This document shows, one piece after another, positions 54,935 to 63,018 of a DNA stretch of 64,000 nt. The notes under the pieces are model-generated. The model ran no database searches. It was given only the letters and a program-made list of their open reading frames with translations, and had not been told where the DNA came from. The stretch's first letter is position 1. Every line of letters starts with the position of its first letter. The stretch covers positions 434,001-498,000 of the forward strand of contig JARFNK010000001.1 in assembly GCA_029167225.1 (NCBI GenBank), read 5' to 3'. Origin of the DNA: Sphingobium arseniciresistens. GTDB taxonomy: Bacteria > Pseudomonadota > Alphaproteobacteria > Sphingomonadales > Sphingomonadaceae. Made by a program: the position numbers and the translations under genes.

Positions 54935-55976
54935 GACCGCTTTGCCTTGCTGAAACGGTGCCAGCCGGCGGCGTCGCGGCTTTCGGGTTCGGCATCTTGC
55001 CAACCTGCACCTTTGCAGGCCCAAGCGCTGGAACCGCAGCAGGCAGCGGCGCCGACACGGTTTCGATCCGGATGGGCTTGCCGGATGCCGAAACATCGAC
55101 ATGCAAGGGCGGATGGACGGCTTTCTTCGGGTCAACGGCGACCGCGATGAACGGCAAGAGGAAAAGCCACAAAAGCAGACATTTCAACGAGGCGGACAAC
55201 AGGCTCTGGGCAGGTTCGAGATAGCGAAGCTTGTCAGCTGTCTTGGCCGCCACGAGATAGGTCTCGCCGACGAGATCTCGGTAATAGGCCTGCACGATAT
55301 CATGGCGCGGCGTGGGATCGATCCCGCTTGCAGGCGTGCCGACGAACGTGCTGGCCCATGCCTTGGGCCGAATGCTGATGACACCGGAATAGAAGAGCCG
55401 GGAATTGGGATCGCCCGCCTCGCGGGCGGCCGATTCCTGCTTGGGATATTTGAAGCGGGTCCGGGTCGCGTGGAAGGTGACGAGCGCGCCCGCGAGCGCC
55501 GTCAGCAAAAACAGGCCGAAGACCGCATAGCCCAGCACGAGCAAACCAGTGGCCCAGCACGACCGATCCCACAAGGTTCCGAACGGATAGGTGTCGTTGA
55601 AGCGCGTGAACAGCGCCCCGGACAATGCGGTGAGGAAGGTCGTGACAGTCAGAAGGCGGGTGGCCTTCTGGTCCTGATATTCGGTTTGATCCTTGCTTTC
55701 GTCGAGCGACTGCCGAGCCAGCTTGATCGCCTCGTCAAGGTCATCGGCCTTGAGCTTAGCCCAATCCTGCGCAGCCTCGTTGAACTCCTTAACCATCGCC
55801 CTGGTGTCGAGCGAGATGATGGTGCCGGTAGCGTCCTTGACGCGGGGGTAGAAATCGAGGTCGCGCGACCGCAGGGCATGCCAGACAGCCACATACCAGG
55901 GCAACGCGGCCGGATTCTTGTCGGCCGAACCGTCGGTGGGAGGCGGCGGGGGCGATGGAAGTGTCGGAGCCATCAT
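54927..55976 (-). CDS. Membrane protein with 2TM plus 1TM layout inside the preQ0/dpdA operon
   Basis: 349 residues. A Pro-rich N-terminus precedes a soluble helical region with a coiled-coil ([20 protein letters not shown]). Transmembrane segments lie at about 107-124 and 142-168, and a third near 285-303, then a Pro/Ala-rich extracytoplasmic tail. The [20 protein letters not shown] entry to the first segment resembles SLATT/PycTM-type pore-forming effectors, but this is weak. ATG overlaps the queC stop (ATGATG/TGA), so translation is coupled. I know no such gene in the described Dpd core set. Confidence 0.75.
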   Translation of the reverse strand: MMAPTLPSPPPPPTDGSADKNPAALPWYVAVWHALRSRDLDFYPRVKDATGTIISLDTRAMVKEFNEAAQDWAKLKADDLDEAIKLARQSLDESKDQTEYQDQKATRLLTVTTFLTALSGALFTRFNDTYPFGTLWDRSCWATGLLVLGYAVFGLFLLTALAGALVTFHATRTRFKYPKQESAAREAGDPNSRLFYSGVISIRPKAWASTFVGTPASGIDPTPRHDIVQAYYRDLVGETYLVAAKTADKLRYLEPAQSLLSASLKCLLLWLFLLPFIAVAVDPKKAVHPPLHVDVSASGKPIRIETVSAPLPAAVPALGPAKVQVGKMPNPKAATPPAGTVSARQSGHE

Positions 55977-56692
55977 GGCGCGACGGCCTCTTCCGGACCA
56001 CCAACGAAGGCATGAAATCCGCGCGCTCTGATCTCGCACGCCGGACAGCTGCCGCAGCCATAGCCCCAATCATGGCGGGCATCGCGTTCGCCCCGATAGC
56101 AGGTGTGGCTGTGTTCGACGATGAGATCGACCAGCGTTTCGCCGCCCAGATCGAGCGCCAGCGCCCAGGTCGCTGCCTTGTCCAGCCACATCAGCGGCGT
56201 GTGCAGGACGAAATTCTGCGCCATGCCGAGATTGAGTGCGACTTGCAGCGCCTTGATCGCATCGTCCCGGCAATCGGGGTAACCGGAGAAATCGGTCTCG
56301 CACATGCCCCCGACGACATGCTTGAGGCCGCGCCGATAGGCGAGCGTCGCCGCAAAAGTGAGGAACAGGATGTTCCGCCCGGGCACGAAGGTGTTCGGAA
56401 GTCCGTTCGCGTTCATCTCGATCGCGACATCGCGGGTCAGCGCCGTATCGGAGACCTCACCGAGCGTCGCCAACCCAAGGCTATGATCGGTGCCAAGGCG
56501 CCCCGCCCATTCCGGCTTGATCTCGCCGATGCGTTTCAGGATTTCATCGCGGCATTCGAGTTCGACCGCATGGCGCTGGCCATAATTGAACGCCAATGTC
56601 TCGACCGTGTCGAAACGATCGAGAGCCCAGGCGAGACACGTCGCCGAATCCTGTCCTCCGGAGAGGAGGACAAGTGCACCGGTTTCGTTCAT
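55973..56692 (-). CDS. queC: 7-cyano-7-deazaguanine (preQ0) synthase QueC
   Basis: 239 residues. Converts 7-carboxy-7-deazaguanine to preQ0 with ATP and ammonia. PP-loop SGGQDSATC (11-19), then [17 protein letters not shown], a substrate-binding [15 protein letters not shown], and the zinc-binding Cys set in HTCYRGER and [15 protein letters not shown] near the C-terminus. Everything expected is present at normal length. Overlaps queD by 4 bases. In this operon it feeds DpdA. Confidence 0.96.
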   Translation of the reverse strand: MNETGALVLLSGGQDSATCLAWALDRFDTVETLAFNYGQRHAVELECRDEILKRIGEIKPEWAGRLGTDHSLGLATLGEVSDTALTRDVAIEMNANGLPNTFVPGRNILFLTFAATLAYRRGLKHVVGGMCETDFSGYPDCRDDAIKALQVALNLGMAQNFVLHTPLMWLDKAATWALALDLGGETLVDLIVEHSHTCYRGERDARHDWGYGCGSCPACEIRARGFHAFVGGPEEAVAP

Positions 56693-57066
56693 GCGTCGAC
56701 CTCTTCGGGGCCATAGTAGAAGCAGGCGTCGCCGCTGCTGTCCCGATAGACGGCGACACGCGAGAGATTGCCGATCGTCGGTGCGAGCTTGCGCCAGATC
56801 CAGGCGCAGAGATTCTCCATCGTCGCGGGGCCGAGATCGTTCATCTCATCGAGGAAGCGATGGTCCAGCGCTTCATGCGCTTCCTCGAGGGCGCGTTCGA
56901 GCAGGCCGAGATCGACGATCATGCCGGTGAAGGGATCAGGCCTGCCGCGCACGGTCACCTCGGCGCGATAGGAATGGCCGTGAATGCGCCGGCTCGATTC
57001 GGTCTCAATCACCCGATTGAGCGTGTGCGCAGCGTCGAACCGGAATTGCTTGGAAAGCTCAAACAT
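56689..57066 (-). CDS. queD: 6-carboxytetrahydropterin synthase QueD (divergent active site)
   Basis: 125 residues. PTPS/QueD fold. Zinc ligands are His14 in RFDAAHTL and His29/His31 in [17 protein letters not shown] gives the Asp-His pair, and [11 protein letters not shown] the pterin-binding Glu region. It normally turns dihydroneopterin triphosphate into 6-carboxytetrahydropterin. The catalytic Cys of E. coli QueD (KCGRLHGHS) is Ser25 here (SSRRIHGHS), and the late Glu of KETC is Arg/Asp (YRDS). ATG at 57066 overlaps the queE stop; the longer frame is not needed. Identity by fold and operon is firm, but the exact chemistry is less so. Confidence 0.9.
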   Translation of the reverse strand: MFELSKQFRFDAAHTLNRVIETESSRRIHGHSYRAEVTVRGRPDPFTGMIVDLGLLERALEEAHEALDHRFLDEMNDLGPATMENLCAWIWRKLAPTIGNLSRVAVYRDSSGDACFYYGPEEVDA

Positions 57067-57698
57067 CAGGCTATTCCAATCATCTTGTGGGTCTGGAGGC
57101 TGAGCCGCCAGGGCGGATTGGCAAGGCAATAAGCGATCGCTGCCTCAGTATTGGCCTCGCGCTCCGGCCCATCCATCGGCTGCAACCAGAAATACCGGAA
57201 ATTGAGGTGAGCGAAGCGCTCAGGGGGCGCGTCGGGCTGAGGATATACCAACTTGAGTTCGCTTCCGCAGGTCTGCGCGAGTGGCGCGGTCGACTTGGGA
57301 CTGACGCAGATCCAGTCGATCCCCGCGGGCGCCGCAAGCGTGCCGTTGGTTTCGACGGCGATGTCGAAACCTGCAGCGGCGACCGCGGCAACAAGATCAT
57401 CATCGAGTTGGAGCAGCGGCTCGCCGCCAGTGAACACGACTAGGCCGGGCCGCTTGTCGGACGACCAGGCCGCGACGATTGCGCCCGCCAATGCGTCGGC
57501 CGAGGCGAAGCGCCCGCCGCCAACACCGTTCATCCCGACGAAATCGGTGTCGCAGAACGCGCAAATCGCGGCTGCGCGATCAGCCTCGCGCCCGGACCAA
57601 AGATTGCAGCCCGAAAAGCGGCAGAAGACTGCGGCGCGACCGGTCTGGCCGCCTTCGCCCTGCAGCGTTTTGAACACTTCTTTGACCGCGTAGCTCAT
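57066..57698 (-). CDS. queE: 7-carboxy-7-deazaguanine synthase QueE (radical SAM)
   Basis: 210 residues. Radical SAM enzyme that contracts the pterin ring to 7-carboxy-7-deazaguanine. The 4Fe-4S cysteines are Cys31, Cys46 and Cys49 (GCNLWSG, then CAFCDTDF), the spaced C-x14-C-x2-C version known from some QueE proteins. TLQGEGGQTG (11-20) and FTGGEPLLQ are the SAM/substrate loops. Normal length. Abuts the DpdB-like gene by one shared base. Confidence 0.96.
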   Translation of the reverse strand: MSYAVKEVFKTLQGEGGQTGRAAVFCRFSGCNLWSGREADRAAAICAFCDTDFVGMNGVGGGRFASADALAGAIVAAWSSDKRPGLVVFTGGEPLLQLDDDLVAAVAAAGFDIAVETNGTLAAPAGIDWICVSPKSTAPLAQTCGSELKLVYPQPDAPPERFAHLNFRYFWLQPMDGPEREANTEAAIAYCLANPPWRLSLQTHKMIGIA

Positions 57699-58783
57699 CA
57701 GTACGCTGTTCCCGTTTCTAGCAGGGGCGCAGGAAGTGACACGCGCCGCCGGCGTTGATCGGCCTTCACGACACCAACGAGGTAGTGTTTTAGCAGGGCC
57801 ACATCACGGTTGACGTTTTGAAGCGAATTCCAGCGACGGACTTCGCCATCGAAGTTCCACTCACCCTCGGTCCAGGCGGTTCGGCCCTTCAGGCACTCGA
57901 GTCCGATCCGGAAGTCCTCAACGGTCCTTGCCTCTGCACGCTGCGCGAGCACTTCCATGACGTCGCCGACGGCCTGGATGCCCGCACCGTGGAGCAGGCG
58001 CGACGTGGCAGGTTTCTGACCATGCCACGCGTCGGGAAAGGTCTTTTTTACGCCGTCGAAAAAATTGGAGACGAGCCGAACGCAACGCTCGAGCCCTTTA
58101 GGGCCGCGGATTAACTCGCGCAGAACACCGTTCGTAAGCGACTCCATGATGACCTTCTGCATCACCGTGTCGGCGATCATGCCTTCCGGCGCGGTGTGTT
58201 GCTTAATGTATCCCTTGAGCGCCGTGTTTTCGAAGTTGAGGCGCGCGGTGATATCCGCGGCCGTCGATCGGCGGCTAAGACGCGGCGGTAGGTCGGTGAC
58301 CGTCGGGAGCAACTCGTAGATCAACGATTTCGGCAACGGCTTCGTGTTGTTGATCAGCACGAACTGGCGGCGAAGCTCCGCCTCATCGCGGCAGATGAGC
58401 GCCGAGACGAACACCTGAAAGTCGCGATCGACCTCGGCTAGCGCGGACAAACGCTGCTGGCCGTCAACCACCAGGCCGGGCGCCCCGTCGCTCATGTCCA
58501 CGCGAAGCCGGGCAATGCCGCTCTCGAGGTGATCGACGCGGACTCGATCGATGAAGGCGACGACGATTGGGTTCGGAAGCACCGCGTTTGGCTTTTCAAG
58601 GTAGTCGCGGATCTCGCGGATGTGGGCTGCCACCTGCGGCCGCTGAAATCCACTGAGTTCACCTTGGCTATCGCGGCCGATCCGATCGATCGTGGCAAAG
58701 CGCAGCACGTCGGCGGCGCGAGCCGCGAAGCTGAGCACAACGTGTTCATCGCTCTGCTGCGCACAGACTGCGTTGAAAATCAT
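57698..58783 (-). CDS. dpdB: DpdB-like DGQQR protein (first of two)
   Basis: About 361 residues. The DndB/DpdB family has a ParB-like N-terminal domain; the key VDGQQRLSAL motif (DGQHR family) is at about 108-118, preceded by GFQRPQVAAHIREIRDYLEK and followed by FVLINNTKPLP. DpdB helps DpdA exchange guanine for preQ0 in DNA and hydrolyses ATP. The C-terminal helical part ends WTEGEWNFDGEVRRWNSLQN, also found in the second copy. ATG at 58783 shortens the overlap with dpdA; a GTG at 58801 is possible. Confidence 0.88.
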   Translation of the reverse strand: MIFNAVCAQQSDEHVVLSFAARAADVLRFATIDRIGRDSQGELSGFQRPQVAAHIREIRDYLEKPNAVLPNPIVVAFIDRVRVDHLESGIARLRVDMSDGAPGLVVDGQQRLSALAEVDRDFQVFVSALICRDEAELRRQFVLINNTKPLPKSLIYELLPTVTDLPPRLSRRSTAADITARLNFENTALKGYIKQHTAPEGMIADTVMQKVIMESLTNGVLRELIRGPKGLERCVRLVSNFFDGVKKTFPDAWHGQKPATSRLLHGAGIQAVGDVMEVLAQRAEARTVEDFRIGLECLKGRTAWTEGEWNFDGEVRRWNSLQNVNRDVALLKHYLVGVVKADQRRRRVSLPAPLLETGTAY

Positions 58784-60077
58784 CGGGTCGTTTGACGGCA
58801 CGCTTTAAATCCAGTCGTTCGATATGGTCGTGATAAATCGCGAGATTGTGGATCCCGCGACGCTTATTGCGGTTACTCCCGCGAAAAATGATGACGTCGA
58901 TCGCCGCTTCGCGGCAAATTGCGCAACTGCACTCCTGCCAGGGCCGATCCTTCAGCGTTGTCCGATAGCGCTCCTCGAGCCGCGCCAGGGATACGCTGCC
59001 CGAGCAATCCTCATAGGGTCGCTCTTCGATCAAAGGCGCTGAATAGACCAGCACATGACGAAGCGCCTCTTCCAGGTCCGCTTCGCCGCGATCAAAGGCG
59101 CGAAGGGTGTTCAAGGCCAGCGCTTCCATGCGTAGGAGATCCTCAGCGCGAAAGGTTCCCTTCTTCACGCTCCGCTGCAGCTTCGGATTCTCAATCGCCT
59201 GAGGAACGCGGATCGAGGTGTAGTAGCGGAGCGTAAGGTCGTTGCCCGGGAGGTAGTAGTTCTGTTTTGCGTCCTTGAAGGCGCGAATAAGCGGCGAGGT
59301 CGTGTCGAAGCTGGCGATATCAAAGCTGTGAAAGCTGTCGATGTCATCGGCTTTCGCGAAGCCGAGAATGTGAAGTCGCGTCGACGCGGGCACCGCATCG
59401 CGGATCGCTTCCAGACAATGCTTTATCTCGGGTGACTTGAGCGGAACCATGCCGCCGACAGCAAGATAGTCGTACCCCATCGTGACCAATCGCCGCGCGG
59501 CTTCTGCCATGCTGCCGGGTGACCAACCTTGGATGACCCCGAGGGGCTTGAACAAGGCACCCATGCCAACCGCTTCACGACGAAAGCCGTCGGCATTTTC
59601 GAGTGTTATCTCAAAACGAGCGCGCGCGTCATCGCTGCCGCCTGCCATACCAGTCAGAGTCGGATCGAAATCGAAGATGATGTGGTCGACCGAACAGCCG
59701 TGCGTAAAGCCACACTCGTCGTAGAACTCAGCCATCTCCAGCGGCGAGTACGGAGGCCGCTCCTCCTGAACGTAGGTGAAAGCCCCACAGTCGCCAAAGA
59801 TGTCGAGATGGGCAAACTCGGGCTTATCGAGCCGGAGAAACTTCCGTACGCCGACCAGCCCAAAACGACGAGCCTGGCTTGCGGTATACTTCCCCTTCAC
59901 ACGGTGATCGCCGACGATCCCCCTCGAAACCAGGACACCGTCATATGGCGCGTAGCCCAGAATCTCGTGCGGGTAAGCATCGTCCCAATAAGGTTGACGC
60001 TCGGCCGGACTGCGGTCGCCAATGAAATCGAAAGCTGGGTCGACATAGTCGAGGCTGTCAGCGAAGATGAACTTCAT
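58746..60077 (-). CDS. dpdA: DpdA: DNA-guanine transglycosylase (TGT family)
   Basis: 443 residues. A TGT-like TIM barrel that swaps guanine in DNA for preQ0. The general-base Asp96 is in FGDCGAFTY (DSGGF in tRNA enzymes), and the nucleophile Asp258 in SFDTTSPLIRAF. The zinc site is Cys383, Cys385, Cys388 and His410 (ECSCAICRE...RRGIHN). The substrate-pocket segment YLAVGGMVPLKSPEIKH is typical of DpdA and not of tRNA TGT. ATG overlaps the second dpdB-like stop as ATGA. This gene defines the cluster as a 7-deazaguanine DNA modification system. Confidence 0.94.
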   Translation of the reverse strand: MKFIFADSLDYVDPAFDFIGDRSPAERQPYWDDAYPHEILGYAPYDGVLVSRGIVGDHRVKGKYTASQARRFGLVGVRKFLRLDKPEFAHLDIFGDCGAFTYVQEERPPYSPLEMAEFYDECGFTHGCSVDHIIFDFDPTLTGMAGGSDDARARFEITLENADGFRREAVGMGALFKPLGVIQGWSPGSMAEAARRLVTMGYDYLAVGGMVPLKSPEIKHCLEAIRDAVPASTRLHILGFAKADDIDSFHSFDIASFDTTSPLIRAFKDAKQNYYLPGNDLTLRYYTSIRVPQAIENPKLQRSVKKGTFRAEDLLRMEALALNTLRAFDRGEADLEEALRHVLVYSAPLIEERPYEDCSGSVSLARLEERYRTTLKDRPWQECSCAICREAAIDVIIFRGSNRNKRRGIHNLAIYHDHIERLDLKRAVKRPDDFQRSLCAAER

Positions 60078-61195
60078 GCGGCAACCCTCGCGAGGTCGCG
60101 CTCGATGTGCATCAAGTGGTCGCTGAGCTTGGTGATGTGCTGGGTGGTCGATTGGATCTCATTCCAGCGGAGGCCGAGACCGTCCCATGTGCCCTCCGTC
60201 CACCGGCAAAGCGGCGCAATGCGCTTCAGCATTGAACGCACCGCGGCAGCTTTGTCCGGCGCACCGTCGGCGCGCAGCATGATCGTATCCATCAACGCGC
60301 CCATTGCGCGGATCCCGGCCGAGTGCATGAGCCGGCTTTCAGTCGGCGGCTTCCCCCATGCGTTCGGAAAGACGTCCCGGACGGCGGACCAGTACAGCAC
60401 AAGCGCGTCGTACATGGCCTCGCTGTCATTGCCGTCGCCGTTGTGCTTGAATTGACCGAGCGCACCGGCAGGCGTCTTCAGGCTCACCTTCATGGTCTCG
60501 ATCAGCGCGCTATCGGTGACGATACCGACGCGATCCTTGGTATCGGACTCTCGCTTGATCAGTTTGTGAAAGGGCGATCGCGGATCATTGTTCAGCGCCT
60601 CACACAGCGTACTCGGGAGCTGCTTGGCCGCGAGGTTGCGAGGCAGGAGTACGTTCACTTCCGGCAGCAGTTCGTTGATGAGGCCGGTCGGCAGCTTTCG
60701 CGCCTTGTTTACCAGGATAAATTGCTCGCGCTGGGTCGCGAGTTCGTCGGATACGAAACCAATCACCGGAACCGCGATCGACCGATCCTTCGCCGTACTC
60801 AGCGCCAGCGACCGCTGCTGGCCGTCAACAATCCACGCCGCGCGGCGCCCCTCGGGATAGATTGGCACCGAGAGCGTGCCGGCATCGCCGACCTCGCACA
60901 TATTACCGGGAGAGCGGCCACGAGCCGAGGCGAACTCGACCTCGGGCGACATGGCGAGAATGATGGCATTGGGAAACAGCACCGGCCCGCTATCGAGGAA
61001 CGCGGTAATTTCTTTCACATGATCGCGGATCTCGCGTCGCTGAAAGCCCTTAAGCTCCTGCTCGTCACGCCGGATGCGGCTGATATCGGCGATGCGGCTG
61101 ATGTCGGCACCATAGAGGAAGAAGGCGTAGACGCCGATGCCGTTGCCCTGCTCGGCACGCACGGCGCGAACCTTGAGATATTCGCGCGCCGTCAT
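60074..61195 (-). CDS. Second DpdB-like DGQQR protein
   Basis: 373 residues. Same architecture as the protein at 57698: LKGFQRREIRDHVKEITAFL, WIVDGQQRSLALS (about 125-137), FILVNKARKLPTGLINELLP, and the C-terminal WTEGTWDGLGLRWNEIQS. The two paralogues differ in most other positions and in the N-terminus, which here has a hydrophobic strand (GIGVYAFFLYGADISRI). ATG at 61195 overlaps the upstream stop as ATGA. It sits on the other side of dpdA from the first copy. They may form a heteromer around DpdA. Confidence 0.87.
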   Translation of the reverse strand: MTAREYLKVRAVRAEQGNGIGVYAFFLYGADISRIADISRIRRDEQELKGFQRREIRDHVKEITAFLDSGPVLFPNAIILAMSPEVEFASARGRSPGNMCEVGDAGTLSVPIYPEGRRAAWIVDGQQRSLALSTAKDRSIAVPVIGFVSDELATQREQFILVNKARKLPTGLINELLPEVNVLLPRNLAAKQLPSTLCEALNNDPRSPFHKLIKRESDTKDRVGIVTDSALIETMKVSLKTPAGALGQFKHNGDGNDSEAMYDALVLYWSAVRDVFPNAWGKPPTESRLMHSAGIRAMGALMDTIMLRADGAPDKAAAVRSMLKRIAPLCRWTEGTWDGLGLRWNEIQSTTQHITKLSDHLMHIERDLARVAA

Positions 61196-62103
61196 GAACG
61201 TTCTCCGCGGACCTGCCGCGCGAGCGCCGCGAAGCGGGATTGCTCGCAAGCTACGCCAAGCTCGTCTCGGAAAAAGCGCAGCAGTTTGGACGAGCTTCCA
61301 TGCGCTGCGTCCCAGTGACGCCTAATCATCGAGAGGAGTTCCAAATCGTCGTGGCGAGCGCGATCAAATTTGGGTGGCATCCTCCAACCCGCGAGTGCTG
61401 CCTCAACGGCCTGCGCGTCGTCGGCGGCCGATCCCCCATGATCCAAGGCGACGAAGTGCCGAAGCGCACGCGAGGCGAAATCACTTCGCGTCCCCCGGAG
61501 GCCGCTGTCGGGACCATCGAGGCGATCATCATATGGCATGACAAGCGGGTGTAACGATTCCACTATCCGGTTGGCGGGGGTTCGAGTGAATATTCGGAGC
61601 CGGCTCAATACCGCTGGCGGCAGCGCGATCATCTCGTCAGCAATCATGGAGAGATATGCGTCGGACAGCGCGGCTAGGATCGGACCGTCATCGCCCGCGA
61701 CGAAGTCCGCCAGCGGGGCAGCAAATGGAGACGCGCTACGCAAAGCGTTCCACCATGCCTGAATATTGAATGAGTTGGTGACTCGGTCGGCAACACTGTC
61801 GCCCGCCCCGACCAACACCGTGCAGGCATAAGGCGGCACTTTGCAGCTGGCATCGACAAGTCCGAGCCCCGCCGAAACGACGAGCAAGCGACCTCCCATT
61901 TCTCGTGCCGCGGCGGCTGCCTCCTGAAAGGCGCGTCCGCCGTAGATAGCAGATGCGGGAAAGCGCTCGGACGCCGCCGACAGCCGCTCGCACCACGAGG
62001 TCGCAACAGCAAATAGTGGGGCGGCGCTGAGGTCGGAGATATGGAGGGCGCTAGAGATCGGCTTGCGTTTGCGATTCGTACAGGTCGTAATCACCAATGC
62101 CAT
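61192..62103 (-). CDS. YaaA/DUF6884-like protein, candidate DpdC
   Basis: 303 residues from ATG at 62103 (open frame extends to 62205). The N-terminal strand ALVITTCTNRKRK, then PLFAVATSWCERL, IYGGRAFQEAAAAAREMGG and LLVVSAGLGLVDA follow the pattern of YaaA/DUF328-DUF6884 proteins. In those a Cys/Ser-rich first loop and an LSAKxGL motif build the active site. DpdC, the enzyme that turns preQ0 in DNA into the amide (dADG), belongs to that broad group and is encoded near dpdA and dpdB. I propose this as the DpdC equivalent. The C-terminal third is unlike anything I recognise. Confidence 0.6.
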   Translation of the reverse strand: MALVITTCTNRKRKPISSALHISDLSAAPLFAVATSWCERLSAASERFPASAIYGGRAFQEAAAAAREMGGRLLVVSAGLGLVDASCKVPPYACTVLVGAGDSVADRVTNSFNIQAWWNALRSASPFAAPLADFVAGDDGPILAALSDAYLSMIADEMIALPPAVLSRLRIFTRTPANRIVESLHPLVMPYDDRLDGPDSGLRGTRSDFASRALRHFVALDHGGSAADDAQAVEAALAGWRMPPKFDRARHDDLELLSMIRRHWDAAHGSSSKLLRFFRDELGVACEQSRFAALARQVRGERS

Positions 62104-62305
62104 TAACGCGCCCCCATCGCCCGCCGTCACGAGCACATTTATTTCTATCAAGGCTTGATCAGAATAGCCATATAAATGCATCGGCAATCCACCGGTTCGG
62201 CGCATTAATGCCTCCGTCGGGACAAGTTGCAGGCTGATGCGAGGGTTGGAAGACGATGGCCCCCGTTGGTCGAGTCTAGCTCTTCACAGCGCTGCCCCCA
62301 TCAAC

Positions 62306-62926
62306 TCATGGCGCCCGGGATTGCCAGAGGAGAAGGTCGATCTTCTTCACGTCGCTCAGGCGGCGCAGGTCCGGGAGCGCGTTGTCAAAATCGGCGCGAA
62401 TACGCCGGTATCCCGCTTGCTCGATGATCCCGGCATAGGCGGCGGCAATGTGCGCGTAGTCTTCGCACAACCCCGGTATCCTCTGCGAAGCTGGGCCGGT
62501 TCGCGTCCTCAGCGCCATGTTTATCCGAACCCAGGAATCATAAACTGGCATGTTCGGATCGATCGTCGCGAGCAGCTTCGACGCGAACGAGGCTTCGACC
62601 CGGCCGGTTAAATCATGGAGAGCGGTTAGGACGTGCCTGAAGCTCTGCTCTCCGACCGTCTTTTGAATTTCAAACAGTTCGTAAAATGCGTTCCGCCAAG
62701 GGGCACCCCGTCTGACCATGTAGAGGCCGTTGAAGGTGCGCTGAAAGACCGCATCGGCCCGGACGTCGCATTGCCCGACCCGCGCCATTAAATATTGGTA
62801 GCGGTCCATGTCAGAACGTCGCGACTGCAGGCGACCAAGAATCGATGGCAAGCTGTTTGTAAGCAAGTCGAAGAGTCCAGCCTCTACCGCATCCACCATC
62901 GCTGCACTCGCCTTTGACCCGGTCAC
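62306..62926 (-). CDS. Unknown protein with DNA-glycosylase-like (HhH-GPD) motif, head of the operon
   Basis: 206 residues, helical throughout. ASKLLATIDPNMPVYDSWVR (about 112-131) resembles the HhH-GPD signature in which Lys and Asp, about 15 residues apart, form the glycosylase active site (K...PVDTHV in OGG1). The flanking helices fit but no [4Fe-4S] Cys set is present. It precedes the DUF6884-like gene by about 200 bases on the same strand, so it is probably the first gene of the dpdA operon. The start is GTG at 62926 or ATG at 62899. Function is inferred only. Confidence 0.6.
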   Translation of the reverse strand: MTGSKASAAMVDAVEAGLFDLLTNSLPSILGRLQSRRSDMDRYQYLMARVGQCDVRADAVFQRTFNGLYMVRRGAPWRNAFYELFEIQKTVGEQSFRHVLTALHDLTGRVEASFASKLLATIDPNMPVYDSWVRINMALRTRTGPASQRIPGLCEDYAHIAAAYAGIIEQAGYRRIRADFDNALPDLRRLSDVKKIDLLLWQSRAP

Positions 62927-63018
62927 ACTGTTTCACTTCGCACCTCCGGCCGCACCTCGTCGAGCGAAATGGGCGACCGCGATTTGTCGGCGAAGCCCTG
63001 ACGGAGAGTCGACGCAGG

